Positions 45,605 through 54,846 of a stretch of DNA of 64,000 nucleotides are shown in pieces; positions within the stretch are counted from its first letter, which is position 1; each line of letters starts with the position of its first letter. Origin of the DNA: Saccharothrix coeruleofusca (GTDB taxonomy: Bacteria; Actinomycetota; Actinomycetes; Mycobacteriales; Pseudonocardiaceae); contig NZ_BMRG01000001.1 in NCBI RefSeq assembly GCF_014648515.1, forward strand, positions 131,101-195,100. The letters run 5' to 3'. The position numbers and the translations under genes are program-made. The notes under the pieces were generated by a model. The model searched no databases. It was not told the DNA's origin and saw nothing but the letters and a program-made list of their open reading frames with translations.

Positions 45605-46387
45605 GTGCGGTGGCTCCCGGTGGCAGTGGCGTTCGCAGCGGTCGCGTCGGCTTGCGCGGCCGAACCCGCCCCCTCACCACCCCCGTCCAGCACCGCTCCC
45701 ACCACCGCGCGGGCCGAGGTGCTGGGCACCATCCCGCACGACCCGGAGGCGTTCACCCAGGGCCTCGAACTGGCCGACGGCGCGCTGTACGAGGGCACCG
45801 GCCTGGAGGGGCGCTCGTCGCTGCGCAGGCTCGACCCGACCACCGGCGAGGTGGCCCAGCGCGTCGAGCTGCCCGCCCCGCTGTTCGGCGAGGGCATCAC
45901 CGTGGTCGACGACCGCATCTGGCAGCTGACCTGGCGCGACGGCGTGGCCATCGAGCGCGACCGGGCCAGCCTGCGGGAACTGCGCCGGGTCCGCTACGAC
46001 GGCGAGGGCTGGGGGCTGTGCCTGGACGGCGGGCGGCTGGTCATGAGCGACGGCACCGACGAGCTGACCTTCCGCGACCCGGTGACCTTCGCCGAGACCG
46101 GCGCGGTGCGGGTCACCCGCGACGGCAGGCCGCTGGACCGGCTCAACGAGCTGGAGTGCGTCGACGGGCAGGTCTGGGCCAACGTGTGGCAGAGCGAGGA
46201 GGTGGTGCGCGTCGACCCGGCGTCCGGCCGCGTGCTCACCACCGCCGACCTCGGCCCGCTGCGCCCGCCGGGCGTGCCGCCCACCGACGTGCTCAACGGC
46301 ATCGCCGCCGTCCCCGGCACCGACGAGTTCCTGGTGACCGGCAAGAACTGGCCGACGATCTTCCGGATTCGGTTCACCACGGGGTGA
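45605..46387 (+). CDS. glutaminyl-peptide cyclotransferase-like lipoprotein
   Basis: A 260-residue exported protein. Signal peptide with lipobox-like ASAC (about residues 14-17), then a beta-propeller of the plant/bacterial glutaminyl cyclase type: IPHDPEAFTQGLELADGALY, EGTGLEGRSSLRRLD, LTWRDGVA and LNELECVDGQVWANVW are family hallmarks. It would convert N-terminal Gln to pyroglutamate on exported proteins. GTG start at 45605; the divergent gap to DUF3027 is only about 57 bp. Confidence 0.88.
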   Translation: MRWLPVAVAFAAVASACAAEPAPSPPPSSTAPTTARAEVLGTIPHDPEAFTQGLELADGALYEGTGLEGRSSLRRLDPTTGEVAQRVELPAPLFGEGITVVDDRIWQLTWRDGVAIERDRASLRELRRVRYDGEGWGLCLDGGRLVMSDGTDELTFRDPVTFAETGAVRVTRDGRPLDRLNELECVDGQVWANVWQSEEVVRVDPASGRVLTTADLGPLRPPGVPPTDVLNGIAAVPGTDEFLVTGKNWPTIFRIRFTTG

Positions 46388-46447
46388 GCGCGCCCACGAG
46401 CGCCGATGCGGCGGACAGGCCGTCCCCGGTGAGGCAGGATTGACGCC

Positions 46448-47992
46448 GTGACGCGACGTCCCGAGGACCAGCCCGGCCGGGCAGGCCGGGGCACGCCGCC
46501 ACCCCGCCGGTACCCGTGGGAGGACGACGAGTACCGCCCCCGCCCCCGCGACACCCGCCCCTACCCCACGCCGGGCAGGCCCCCCGAGCCCGAACCGCGT
46601 CCCCAACCCCGCGCTCAGCCCCGCGCCAGGGCCCGCCTCCAGGGCGCGCCCCCACCGCCGAAGAAGCTGACCGTGACGCGCGTCGCGCTCTACCGGACGC
46701 GGCAGCTCACCACGCGGGGCGTGGCCGCGTTCCGCCGCGCCGCGCACGCCGACGGCGCCAAGCAGTCCGGGCTGTCGTCGCTGACCTACGCGGTGATGCT
46801 GAACTACGCCGCCGACGCGGCTATGGCCGTGGCGCTGGCCAACACCCTGTTCTTCTCCGCCGCCACCGGCGAGAGCCGCGGCCGGGTCGCCCTCTACCTG
46901 CTGATCACGGTGGCCCCGTTCGCGCTGGTGGCCCCGGTGATCGGGCCCGCGCTGGACCGCGTCCAGCACGGCAGGCGGGTGGCGCTGGCCGCCTCGTGCG
47001 CGCTGCGCGTGCTGCTGTCGATCGTCATGGCGCTGAACTTCGACAACTGGGGCCTGTACCCGGCGGCGCTGGGCAGCATGGTGCTGTCCAAGTCGTTCAC
47101 CGTGCTCAAGGCGGCGATCACGCCCCGCGTGGTGCCGCCGGAGATCACGCTGTCCAAGACCAACGCCAGGATGACCGTGTTCGGCCTGGCTGCGGGCGGC
47201 GTGTTCGGCCTGGTCGCGGCCGGTTTCGCGAACCTGTTCGGCTCGCCGGGCGCGCTGTGGTTCACCGCCGTGCTGTCCCTGGCCAACGCCTGGTTCTGCC
47301 TGCGCATCCCGGCCTGGGTGGAGGTCACCGAGGGCGAGGTGCCCACCTCACTGCGGGCCCGGCCGCGCAAGCCCCGCCAGGCGCTGGGCCGCTCGGTCGT
47401 CGTGGCGCTGTGGGGCAACGGCGCCATCCGGATGCTCACCGGCTTCCTGACGCTGTTCGCCGCGTTCGTGGTGCGCGCCCAGACCGAAGGCGAGGCGCTG
47501 CTGCAGCTGCTGCTGCTCGGCGTGATCGCGGGCGCGGCGGGCGTGGGCAGCTTCCTGGGCAACGCGGTGGGCGCGCGGCTGCACTTCGGCTCGCCCGACC
47601 AGGTGGTGATCGGCTGCCTGGTGGGCGCGCTGGCGACCACCGTGGTGGCCGCCGTGCTGCCCGGCCTGATCACCGCCGCGGCGGTCGGCCTGATCGGCGC
47701 GACGGCCAGCTCGCTGGCCAAGATCAGCCTCGACGCGGTGATCCAGGACGACCTGCCCGAGGAGTCCCGCGCGTCGGCGTTCGGCCGCTCGGAGACCATC
47801 CTGCAGCTGGGCTGGGTGTTCGGCGGCGCGCTGGGCGTGCTGCTGCCCACCGAGTACTGGGTGGGCTTCACCGTGCTGTCGGCGCTGCTGGCGCTGGGCC
47901 TGGCCCAGACCATCGCCACCCGCCGCGGCGGGTCGCTGGTCCCCGGCCTCGGCGGCGACCGCCCGCTCAAGCCCACCCCGGTCACCCCGTAG
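46448..47992 (+). CDS. MFS transporter
   Basis: A 514-residue protein with a long Pro/Arg-rich cytoplasmic N-terminal tail (about 75 residues) before 12 membrane helices (AVMLNYAADAAMAVALANTL, LLITVAPFALVAPVIGPALD). The core resembles MFS exporters that are neighbours of DUF3027 and DUF2771 genes across actinobacteria. Substrate unknown. DUF2771 follows within 10 bp, so the two are an operon. Confidence 0.85.
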   Translation: MTRRPEDQPGRAGRGTPPPRRYPWEDDEYRPRPRDTRPYPTPGRPPEPEPRPQPRAQPRARARLQGAPPPPKKLTVTRVALYRTRQLTTRGVAAFRRAAHADGAKQSGLSSLTYAVMLNYAADAAMAVALANTLFFSAATGESRGRVALYLLITVAPFALVAPVIGPALDRVQHGRRVALAASCALRVLLSIVMALNFDNWGLYPAALGSMVLSKSFTVLKAAITPRVVPPEITLSKTNARMTVFGLAAGGVFGLVAAGFANLFGSPGALWFTAVLSLANAWFCLRIPAWVEVTEGEVPTSLRARPRKPRQALGRSVVVALWGNGAIRMLTGFLTLFAAFVVRAQTEGEALLQLLLLGVIAGAAGVGSFLGNAVGARLHFGSPDQVVIGCLVGALATTVVAAVLPGLITAAAVGLIGATASSLAKISLDAVIQDDLPEESRASAFGRSETILQLGWVFGGALGVLLPTEYWVGFTVLSALLALGLAQTIATRRGGSLVPGLGGDRPLKPTPVTP

Positions 47993-48002
47993 GGTGCCTG
48001 GC

Positions 48003-48476
48003 GTGCGCAAAGTCCTCACCGTGCTGCTGCTGGCCATGGCGGCCGGCTGCGCCGCCCCCACCGACCCCGAGGTGACCTTCTACGCCGACGGCGAGGCGAT
48101 CAACGTCGAGCCCACCCAGTACTGCGACCTGGAGTCGGAGAACTGCGAGGTGGACGTCGAGGCCGCGGGCGTGCTGCGGGTGCGCCCCGGCAAGCCGGTG
48201 CAGATCTCGGTGCCCGGCGAGCTGGCGGAGTCGGCGTGGTCGGTGAAGTTCACCTACCGCAACGCCCGAGGCGAGCAGCAGGAGCCGCTGCGCAGCAAGC
48301 TGTTCACCGCGAACGAGCCGCGCTACGCGTACACGCTCGTGCTGCCCAACCCCGACGACCAGCTGGAGAGCGTCGAGGTCCAGCAGTACGGCGCGCGCAT
48401 CGAGACCAGCACCACCGGCGCGTTCGACTTCGTCGCCCGAGGCACCTGGGTCCTCTCCGTCGACGACAGGCACTGA
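48003..48476 (+). CDS. DUF2771 lipoprotein
   Basis: A 157-residue lipoprotein: signal peptide with lipobox (MAAGC), then a beta-rich DUF2771 domain with VNVEPTQYC-like INVEPTQYCDLESENCEV, VQISVPGELAESAWSV and the C-terminal GTWVLSVDD. Function unknown. GTG 48003 is preferred (MRKVLTVLLL); GTG 47994 is possible. It immediately follows the MFS gene. Confidence 0.82.
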   Translation: MRKVLTVLLLAMAAGCAAPTDPEVTFYADGEAINVEPTQYCDLESENCEVDVEAAGVLRVRPGKPVQISVPGELAESAWSVKFTYRNARGEQQEPLRSKLFTANEPRYAYTLVLPNPDDQLESVEVQQYGARIETSTTGAFDFVARGTWVLSVDDRH

Positions 48477-48600
48477 CCCCCACCACGCCCGCCCCCGGTC
48501 TCACCCGGTTGCGGGCGTGGTGGGCGTGTCGCCCCCGCGAGTCGAACGTCCAGACACCGCGAATTCACCATTCGCGCACCCCGACCCCGCTCTCGCGCCT

Positions 48601-48652
48601 CGGGCGGTACTTACCTGCCCTCTCAGCCCCGCCGGGTAGTACTTGCCGACGC
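48601..48652. repeat. dispersed TACTACCCG repeat, copy C
   Basis: CGGGCGGTACTTACCTGCC at 48601 and CGGGTAGTACTTGCCGACGC at 48633 are 32 bp apart, in the gap between the convergent DUF2771 and cold-shock genes. The first motif is the most diverged of the family. Confidence 0.75.
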
Positions 48653-48674
48653 ACCAGGAGTGGGGGGCGGGGGG

Positions 48675-49061
48675 TTACGGGTCGAGCTCCCGTGCGACGG
48701 CGCGGACCACGTCGGCGATCAGCTTGGTGTTCTTGCGGTCGGGGTACCGGCCCCGGCGCAGCTCCGGCTGCACCTTCAGCTCCAGCAGCTTGATCATGTC
48801 CTCGATCAGGCCGTGCAGCTCCTCCGCGGGCCGCCTGCGCGCCTCGGCCACGGACGGGGCCGGGTCGATCAGGCGCACCGACAGCGCCTGGGGGCCGCGC
48901 CTGCCCTCCGCCATGCCGAACTCGATGCGCTGACCGGCTTTCAGGCCCTCGACCCCCGGAGGCAGCGCGGACTTCCGCACGTAGACGTCCTCGCCACCGT
49001 CCTGGGTGACGAAGCCGAAGCCCTTCTCCGAGTCGTACCACTTGACCTTGCCGGTCGGCAC
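48675..49061 (-). CDS. cold-shock domain protein with C-terminal extension
   Basis: A 128-residue protein. The cold-shock domain (residues 1-65) has [16 protein letters not shown] with RNP1 KGFGFV and RNP2-like VYVRKSAL, where the usual FVH is YVR. A helical extension of about 60 residues ([20 protein letters not shown]) is characteristic of the long actinobacterial cold-shock proteins. It binds single-stranded nucleic acid. The GTG at 49061 has AAGGAG 7 nt upstream. Confidence 0.92.
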   Translation of the reverse strand: MPTGKVKWYDSEKGFGFVTQDGGEDVYVRKSALPPGVEGLKAGQRIEFGMAEGRRGPQALSVRLIDPAPSVAEARRRPAEELHGLIEDMIKLLELKVQPELRRGRYPDRKNTKLIADVVRAVARELDP

Positions 49062-49182
49062 CTCACCGCTCCTTCGTTCCACATGACGAACGCGTCCGGG
49101 GGCGTGCCCAGGACGCGTCTGACCAGACTAGCCAGTCCACCGCCGACAGGGCACCTCCGATCGCGCGACTACGCTCACCCGC

Positions 49183-49374
49183 ATGTCGACCTCGAAGCTG
49201 ATGCCGCTGGCAGTGGCGATGTTCGCGCTCGGCGTCGTGGCGATCGCCGCCATGTTCGCCGCGGGCGCGGCCGGGTTGCCCGTCTGGGTGTTCGTGGCGG
49301 GGTGGCTGCTCGCCCCGCTCGGCCTGGCGATCGGGGTGTTCAGCGCGGTGCGCGACGCCCGTTCGCGGCGCTGA
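49183..49374 (+). CDS. small two-helix membrane protein
   Basis: A 63-residue protein with two predicted membrane helices (MPLAVAMFALGVVAIAAMF and VWVFVAGWLLAPLGLAIGVF) and a basic tail (RDARSRR). No family recognised. Its 3' end overlaps the convergent HAD gene by 35 bp. Confidence 0.65.
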   Translation: MSTSKLMPLAVAMFALGVVAIAAMFAAGAAGLPVWVFVAGWLLAPLGLAIGVFSAVRDARSRR

Positions 49375-49999
49375 CCTGTTTGGCGCTGAGCCGCTCGGCG
49401 TTGGCGCGCAGCCAGTCCGGGAACCCGGTCAGGTCGGGCAGCACCACGTCCGCGCCCTCGGCGGTCAGCTCCTCGGCGCTGCACGGGCCGCTGACCACGG
49501 CCACGGAGACCGCCTCGGCGGCCTTGGCGCCGCGCACGTCGCCCACGTGGTCGCCGACGTACGCGCACGCCCCGTGCAGCTTGAGCGCCTCGGCCTTGCC
49601 GGTGGACCACAGCTCGCCGAACAGGTGGTCGACCTCCCAGTCCAGCGCGGCCAGGTGCAGCGCGGCGTTGGCCCGGTACTTGCCGGTGACCACGATGGTG
49701 GTGCCGCCCAGCTCGCGCACCGCCGCCAGCGACTCGGCCGCGCCGGGCAGCGCCACCGTGGCCGGGATGACGATCTCCGGGTAGAGCGCGCGGAACCGCG
49801 CCACCAGCTCCGGGATCTCCTCCTCGGGCACGCCGAAGTCCCGGTAGGTCATGTCCAGGGGCGGCCCGAGGTTGGCCGCGAAGTGGGCCCCGTCGAGGGG
49901 GTAGCCGCTCTCGGCGGCCACCGCGTCCATCACCGCCGCCATGCCGGGTCGGGGGTCGATGAGGGTCATGTCCAGGTCGAATCCCACGATCAGCGGCAC
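49340..49999 (-). CDS. HAD-superfamily phosphatase
   Basis: A 219-residue hydrolase of the phosphoglycolate-phosphatase-like group: motif I GFDLDMTLID (nucleophile Asp7), motif II in IVVTGKYRANAAL, motif III Lys in STGKAEALKLH, and motif IV VGDHVGDVRGAK. The cap lies between motifs I and II. The substrate is a small phosphoester, not determined. It is divergent from a TetR gene with an inverted repeat between. Confidence 0.88.
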   Translation of the reverse strand: MPLIVGFDLDMTLIDPRPGMAAVMDAVAAESGYPLDGAHFAANLGPPLDMTYRDFGVPEEEIPELVARFRALYPEIVIPATVALPGAAESLAAVRELGGTTIVVTGKYRANAALHLAALDWEVDHLFGELWSTGKAEALKLHGACAYVGDHVGDVRGAKAAEAVSVAVVSGPCSAEELTAEGADVVLPDLTGFPDWLRANAERLSAKQVSAANGRRAPR

Positions 50000-50015
50000 G
50001 TTGCCACTCTACGGG

Positions 50016-50042
50016 CTTTACAAACAACCCTATTGTGTAAAG
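50016..50042. promoter_or_regulatory. candidate TetR operator
   Basis: CTTTACA (50016-50022) and TGTAAAG (50036-50042) form an inverted repeat with 13-bp spacer in the HAD/TetR divergent gap, 8 bp before the TetR start. Confidence 0.6.
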
Positions 50043-50050
50043 TACGCGCC

Positions 50051-50629
50051 GTGACCGATCTCACCCGATCGCTGCTGCTCCACGCCGCGGAACTGCTCGC
50101 GGAACGCGGCTCGCACGGGTTGCGCGTGGTGGACGTGGCCGCCAGGGCGCGCGTCAGCAGGCAGACCGTCTACAACGAGTTCGGCAACAAGGAGCGGCTG
50201 GTCCAGCAGGTCACCCTGGTCAAGGTGGGCGAGTTCCTGGACGGCGTGGGCGAGCGGCTGGCCCGCGAGCCGCACCCGGTCGAGGGGCTGCGCGCGGGCC
50301 TGCGGTTCGCCCTCGACCTGGCCGAGCGGGACGCGCTGGCCCGCTCGGTGTTCTCCGGCGCGAACGCCGAGGACATGCTGCCGCTGCTGACCACCAGGGG
50401 GCAGCCGGTGCTGGCGCAGGCCACCGAGGTGTTCGCCGAGCACGTGCGGCGGCACTGGCCCGCGCTGCCCGCCGAGCGGGTCCGGCTGGTGGCCGAGACC
50501 ACCGCCCGGCTGGGCATGAGCCACCTGCTCACCCCGACCACCCACGACCCGGTGGACGACGTGGTGGCCGTGGTGGCGGCGCTGCTGCCCGCTACTCCAG
50601 CGCCCGCCACTCCCGCGCCCGCTACCTGA
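50051..50629 (+). CDS. TetR family transcriptional regulator
   Basis: A 192-residue repressor with HTH at about residues 6-50 (LLLHAAELLAERGSHGLRVV, then VSRQTVYNEFGNKERLVQQV). The C-terminus is extended by a 15-bp repeat giving PATPAPATPAPAT. It is divergent from the HAD phosphatase gene, and its 3' end overlaps the oxidoreductase gene tail-to-tail by 8 bp. Regulates probably itself and the HAD gene through the inverted repeat at 50016. Confidence 0.9.
   Translation: MTDLTRSLLLHAAELLAERGSHGLRVVDVAARARVSRQTVYNEFGNKERLVQQVTLVKVGEFLDGVGERLAREPHPVEGLRAGLRFALDLAERDALARSVFSGANAEDMLPLLTTRGQPVLAQATEVFAEHVRRHWPALPAERVRLVAETTARLGMSHLLTPTTHDPVDDVVAVVAALLPATPAPATPAPAT
50588..50626 (+). repeat. 15-bp tandem repeat at 3' end of TetR gene
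   Basis: CCCGCTACTCCAGCG (50588-50602), CCCGCCACTCCCGCG (50603-50617), then a partial third copy CCCGCTACC reaching the stop codon. Confidence 0.8.
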
Positions 50630-51593
50630 GCACGGGGTAGCGGACGCCGAGCTGGTCCAGCGCGGTGGTCATGGTGCGCATGACGGCGAGCGTGTCCTCC
50701 AGGGACATCTCCGGGCTCTCCGTATCTCCCGCGCGCACGCGCGCGACGACCTCGCGCAGCTGCGGCGTGTAGCCCGAGCCCTCGATCTCGGCGCGGCGCT
50801 CCTCGCCGTTGACCACGATCCGGTCCGGGTTGTACATCCGGTCCGGCACGTCGATGCGGCCCTTGGTGCCGTACACGGTCGCGCTGGCCGCCGGGGCGGT
50901 GGTCAGCGTCGAGGTCAGCAGCGCGTGCGCGCCGTCGGGGTAGCCCAGCAGGAGCGCGGCCTCCGCGTCGACGCCGGTCGGCGCGAGCGAGCCGTGCGCG
51001 TGCACCACCGCGGGCTCGCCCAGCAGCATCTGCGCGAACGCCACCGGGTAGACGCCCAGGTCCAGCAGCGACCCGCCGCCCAGCGCCAGGTTCCACAGCC
51101 GGTGCTGCGGCAGGAACTCGTGCACGAACCCGAAGTCGGCGCGGACGCTGCGCACCTCGCCGACGACGCCCTCCGCCACCAGCCCGCGCAGCTCGCGGAT
51201 CAGCGGGTTGAACCGCGTCCACATGGCTTCCATCAGGAACAGCCCGCGCTCGCGGGCCAGGTCGACCAGGTCCCGCGCGCCCGCCAGGTCCAGCGTGATG
51301 GGCTTCTCGCACAGCACGTGCTTGCCCGCCTCCAGCGCCGCGCGGGTCACCTCGTAGTGCTGCGCGTGCGGGGTGGCCACGTAGACCACTTCCACGTCCG
51401 GGTCGGCCAGCAGCTCGGCGGTGCCGCCGTAGGCGCGCGGGATGCCGTGCTTGGCGGCGAACTCCAGCGCCCTCGGCAGCTGCCGGGAGGACACGGCCAG
51501 CACCTCGGCCTCGGCCACCCGCAGCAGATCGGCGGTGACGACGTCGGCGATGCCGCCCGTGGCCACGATTCCCCAGCGCACTCTGTTCACCAC
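50622..51593 (-). CDS. Gfo/Idh/MocA family oxidoreductase
   Basis: A 323-residue NAD(P)-dependent sugar-type dehydrogenase. The Rossmann start is VRWGIVATGGIADVVTADLL, the family motif CEKPITLD holds the Lys, and the alpha/beta domain has GGGSLLDLGVYPV. It resembles trans-1,2-dihydrobenzenediol or glucose-fructose oxidoreductase-like members; the substrate is unknown. GTG/ATG start at 51593 just before the nucleotide fold. Confidence 0.9.
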   Translation of the reverse strand: MVNRVRWGIVATGGIADVVTADLLRVAEAEVLAVSSRQLPRALEFAAKHGIPRAYGGTAELLADPDVEVVYVATPHAQHYEVTRAALEAGKHVLCEKPITLDLAGARDLVDLARERGLFLMEAMWTRFNPLIRELRGLVAEGVVGEVRSVRADFGFVHEFLPQHRLWNLALGGGSLLDLGVYPVAFAQMLLGEPAVVHAHGSLAPTGVDAEAALLLGYPDGAHALLTSTLTTAPAASATVYGTKGRIDVPDRMYNPDRIVVNGEERRAEIEGSGYTPQLREVVARVRAGDTESPEMSLEDTLAVMRTMTTALDQLGVRYPVLR

Positions 51594-51625
51594 GAGGGAG
51601 CAGCTTAATCGGGCAAGATGGGCAC

Positions 51626-52000
51626 ATGCGGCTCATCCTCAACGTGATCTGGCTGGTGCTCAGCGGGTTCTGGCTGGCGGTGGGCTACGTCATCACCGGA
51701 GTAATCTGCTGCTTGCTCATCGTCACCATCCCGTGGGGGTTGGCGGCATTCCGGATCGCCAACTACGCGCTGTGGCCGTTCGGGCGCACCGTGGTGGACC
51801 GACCCGACGCGGGTGCGCCGTCGCTGCTGGGCAACGTCATCTGGGTCGTGGTCGCGGGCATCTGGCTGGCCATCGGCCACGTGGTGACCGGCGCGCTGCT
51901 GTGCGTGACGGTCATCGGCATCCCGCTGGGCGTGGCGAACTTCAAGATGGTGCCGGTGTCGCTGATGCCGCTGGGCAAGGAGATCGTCCCCGCACCCTGA
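51626..52000 (+). CDS. YccF-domain membrane protein
   Basis: A 124-residue protein with two copies of the YccF domain, each with a membrane hairpin: NVIWLVLSGFWLAVGYVITG and NVIWVVVAGIWLAIGHVVTG, each followed by IPWGLAAFRIANYALWPFG or IGIPLGVANFKMVPVSLMPL. The function of YccF is not settled. It is divergent from the oxidoreductase with a 32-bp gap. Confidence 0.9.
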   Translation: MRLILNVIWLVLSGFWLAVGYVITGVICCLLIVTIPWGLAAFRIANYALWPFGRTVVDRPDAGAPSLLGNVIWVVVAGIWLAIGHVVTGALLCVTVIGIPLGVANFKMVPVSLMPLGKEIVPAP

Positions 52001-52020
52001 CCGGCCCAGCCCGCGGCGGG

Positions 52021-52812
52021 TCAGCGGTAGGGCAGGGGGACGACCAGGCAGGGGCCGCCGCTGTAGAGGCCCGCGTCGACCGCCAGCACCTTGCCGTCGG
52101 CGTAGCGCAGCGGCCCGTCCACCTGCGCGGGCGGCACGCCGAGCTGGTCGGCGATGACGCTGTGCCCGTGCACCACCTCGCGCCCGCCCAGCATCCGCAT
52201 CAGCTGCTCGGCGACCGCGCCGCCGTCCGGGCCGCGGAAGGCGTAGCGGGTGGTCATCCGCCGCCAGCACTCCCACCACTCGGCCAGGTCGTCGCCGCGC
52301 AGCACCTCGGCCACGGCGGCGTTGACCTCGTCGATGGTGCCGCCCCACTCCAGGTAGGCCAGCGTGTCGGAGTGCATCAGCAGGTGGTCGTCGACCAGCC
52401 GCAGCACCGCCCTGGAGGTCAGCCACGCGATGTGCTCGTCGGTGAGCCGGTCCTGGTCGCTGCGCAGGCCGCCGTTGATCGTCCAGCTGCGCGCGAAGCT
52501 GCGCGGCGACGGCGCGCCGGGCACCTGCTCGTCGCCGAACCGGTGCATCCCCAGCAGCAGCACCTCGTGGTTGCCGACCAGCGCGTCCACCTTGCCGCCC
52601 GCCCCGGCGGCCTGCTCGGACAGCCCCATCACGAACTCGATGACCCCGACGCCGTCGGGGCCGCGGTCGACGAAGTCGCCCAGGAACCACAGCTCCGCCT
52701 CGCCACCGCACCACCCGCCGTCGGCGTCGACCAGCTCGGCGGCGTGCAGGGCGCGGACGAGTTCGGCGAGGTGCCCGTGCACGTCGCCGACCACGAAGAG
52801 CGGTCTTTCCAC
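52021..52812 (-). CDS. metallophosphoesterase (PPP-type)
   Basis: A 263-residue calcineurin-fold phosphatase. Metal motifs GDVHGH (9-14), GDFVDRGPDG, GNHEVLLL and the late VHGHSVIAD are intact. It resembles bacterial Ser/Thr or bis(nucleosyl) tetraphosphatases; the substrate is not set. It converges with the YccF gene. Confidence 0.9.
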   Translation of the reverse strand: MERPLFVVGDVHGHLAELVRALHAAELVDADGGWCGGEAELWFLGDFVDRGPDGVGVIEFVMGLSEQAAGAGGKVDALVGNHEVLLLGMHRFGDEQVPGAPSPRSFARSWTINGGLRSDQDRLTDEHIAWLTSRAVLRLVDDHLLMHSDTLAYLEWGGTIDEVNAAVAEVLRGDDLAEWWECWRRMTTRYAFRGPDGGAVAEQLMRMLGGREVVHGHSVIADQLGVPPAQVDGPLRYADGKVLAVDAGLYSGGPCLVVPLPYR

Positions 52813-52955
52813 GGAACAACCTTATGCAACGGGGTGGCGGGGAGCGCAGAAGTCGATCAGACCGTCACCGGCGGACCGCCACACCCACCTGCCTGAGTGG
52901 GTGAAGCAGCGTGAGGGCACGTGAGAACACCCCCGGCGGGGCGCACCCCGCCAGT

Positions 52956-53231
52956 ATGAGGGCACACCACCTGGAGCGGATCGCCCACACGCTGGACGAG
53001 ACGATGACCGCCACCGCCGCGGCGGATTCGACCTGGACCCCCTGGGAGCACGTGGAGTGGCTGCGCCTGCAGGCGGACCTGCTGGACCGGCTGGCCGCGG
53101 CGGCGGGCCCCGGCCACCCGCTGTCCGGGCGGGCGGCGCTGCTGCGCGACGAGGCGGAGCGGATGGCCGACCGGCTCAACCGGGTGCCCGCGTTCGAGCC
53201 CGACCCGGTGCCGCACCCCACCGGGGTCTGA
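52956..53231 (+). CDS. small hypothetical protein
   Basis: A 91-residue helical protein, not recognised: MRAHHLERIAHTLDETMTAT, WTPWEHVEWLRLQADLLDRL, LLRDEAERMADRLN. No signal peptide or membrane helix. It converges with the isomerase-family gene with a 19-bp gap. No strong ribosome site is seen before ATG 52956. Confidence 0.55.
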   Translation: MRAHHLERIAHTLDETMTATAAADSTWTPWEHVEWLRLQADLLDRLAAAAGPGHPLSGRAALLRDEAERMADRLNRVPAFEPDPVPHPTGV

Positions 53232-53250
53232 GAGCCCGGCGTCCCGCTGC

Positions 53251-53985
53251 TCAGTCCAGCCCCGGCCAGGCCAGGAACTCGGCGACCAGTGCGGCGTCGC
53301 CCTCCACGGCCACCCCGGACACCGGCAGGCGGCGCCACAGCAGCAGGTAGAGCTGCTCGGCGGTGCCCCGCACGACCGCGTCCGGCACGATCGCCTCCGG
53401 CACCTCCTCGGCCACCAGGGCGGGCGCGCCGCCGGTGGAGGCGACCGACCACGAGGCGGGGGCGTCGACGGCGGCCAGCCGCAGCAGGAACGGGCGGGCC
53501 CACTCCCCGCCGCGCAGGAAGCGCTCCAGGAACTCGCCCACCCCGTCGGCCGCGATGTCGGCCGGGATCGGCTCGACCGCGCCCACCGCGTTGCGCGCGT
53601 CCCAGCAGTGCACGACGATCTCGTGCGCCTGCCGGGACGCCAGCGCCGCCGCCGTGTCGCACCGGGCCTCGTTCCACCACGTCCACACCGGCCCGTCGGC
53701 CGGGTAGGTCTGCTGCACCGCCAGGTACCGGGCGTTGATCTCGCGCCACCCGGCCACCCGGTCCGGCCCGGTGTCGGCGGCCCGGCGGGCCGCCTCCTCG
53801 TCCGGGTACTCCCCCTTGGCCAGCACCGCGGTGGTCCACCACGCCTGGACCTCGGCCACGTGCTCGACCAGGTCGTCGACCGTCCAACCGGGGCAGCTGG
53901 GCACGGGGCGGTCCAGCGCGCCCTCCACCGCCGAGGTGAACGACGCGCTGTAGGCCTCCAGGACCGCCATGTGGTCGATGCTCAT
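53251..53985 (-). CDS. mycothiol-dependent maleylpyruvate isomerase family protein
   Basis: A 244-residue protein. The N-terminal DinB-like four-helix domain has VPSCPGWTVDDLVEHVAEVQ and WWTTAV, the MDMPI_N pattern, with His and Glu for metal. The C-terminal part is SCP2-like (LRGTAEQLYLLLWRRLP). Such proteins use mycothiol, the actinobacterial thiol, as cofactor; the exact reaction is unknown. ATG at 53985. Confidence 0.88.
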   Translation of the reverse strand: MSIDHMAVLEAYSASFTSAVEGALDRPVPSCPGWTVDDLVEHVAEVQAWWTTAVLAKGEYPDEEAARRAADTGPDRVAGWREINARYLAVQQTYPADGPVWTWWNEARCDTAAALASRQAHEIVVHCWDARNAVGAVEPIPADIAADGVGEFLERFLRGGEWARPFLLRLAAVDAPASWSVASTGGAPALVAEEVPEAIVPDAVVRGTAEQLYLLLWRRLPVSGVAVEGDAALVAEFLAWPGLD

Positions 53986-54032
53986 GCCGGGCAAGCTAGC
54001 CCCGAGCACCGACAGTTTCCGGGGCCGCCGGG

Positions 54033-54836
54033 TCAGCCCTGGTCGGGGAACGGGTTGGCGGAGTTGCCGACCAGGTCGGCGATCGACTTGATCACCCTGG
54101 TCGGCCGGTACGGGTACAGCTCGGCGGTGGTGTCGGCGGAGATCCCGGTCAGCACCAGGATGGTGCGCAGCCCCGCCTCCAGCCCGGCGCGCACGTCGGT
54201 GTCCATCCGGTCGCCGATCATCAGGGTGTTCTCCGAGTGCGCGCCCAGCGCCCGCAGCGCCGACCGCATCATCAGCGGGTTCGGCTTGCCCACGTAGTAG
54301 GGCTCGCGGCCGGTGGCGCGCTCGATGAGGGCGGCGACCGCCCCGGTGGCGGGCAGCGACCCCTCGCGGGAGGGCCCGGTGGCGTCGGGGTTGGTGGCGA
54401 TGAACTTCGCCCCCTCCTCGACCAGCCGGATGGCCTTGGTGATGGCGGTGAAGCTGTAGGTCCGGGTCTCGCCCAGCACCACGTAGTCCGGGTCGCGGTC
54501 GGTCAGCACGTAGCCGACCTCGTGCAGCGCCGTGGTCAGCCCGGCCTCGCCGATGACGAAGGCGGACCCGCCGGGGCGCTGGGAGTCCAGGAACCTCGCG
54601 GTGGCCAGCGCCGAGGTCCAGATCGACGTCTCGGGCACGTCCAGCCCGGTGCGCGCGAGGCGGGCGCGCAGGTCGCGCGGGGTGTAGATGGAGTTGTTGG
54701 TGAGCACGAGGAACGGGATGCCCGCCGCGGTCAGCTCCGCGACGAACTCGCTCGACCCAGGGATCGGGTGCTCCTCGTGCACCAGCACGCCGTCCATGTC
54801 CATCAGGTAGTTCCACTGCTCAGCCATGGGCGACAT
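54033..54836 (-). CDS. HAD-IIA family hydrolase (NagD-like)
   Basis: A 267-residue phosphatase: [20 protein letters not shown] (motif I), [13 protein letters not shown] (motif II), [16 protein letters not shown] (Lys motif III) and [15 protein letters not shown] (motif IV). The large C2 cap lies between. NagD-like enzymes remove phosphate from nucleotides or sugars. ATG 54836 is used; ATG 54827 in frame would start at MAEQWNYL. It is 10 bp after the MarR gene on the same strand. Confidence 0.88.
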   Translation of the reverse strand: MSPMAEQWNYLMDMDGVLVHEEHPIPGSSEFVAELTAAGIPFLVLTNNSIYTPRDLRARLARTGLDVPETSIWTSALATARFLDSQRPGGSAFVIGEAGLTTALHEVGYVLTDRDPDYVVLGETRTYSFTAITKAIRLVEEGAKFIATNPDATGPSREGSLPATGAVAALIERATGREPYYVGKPNPLMMRSALRALGAHSENTLMIGDRMDTDVRAGLEAGLRTILVLTGISADTTAELYPYRPTRVIKSIADLVGNSANPFPDQG

Positions 54837-54846
54837 GCTGCCAGGC

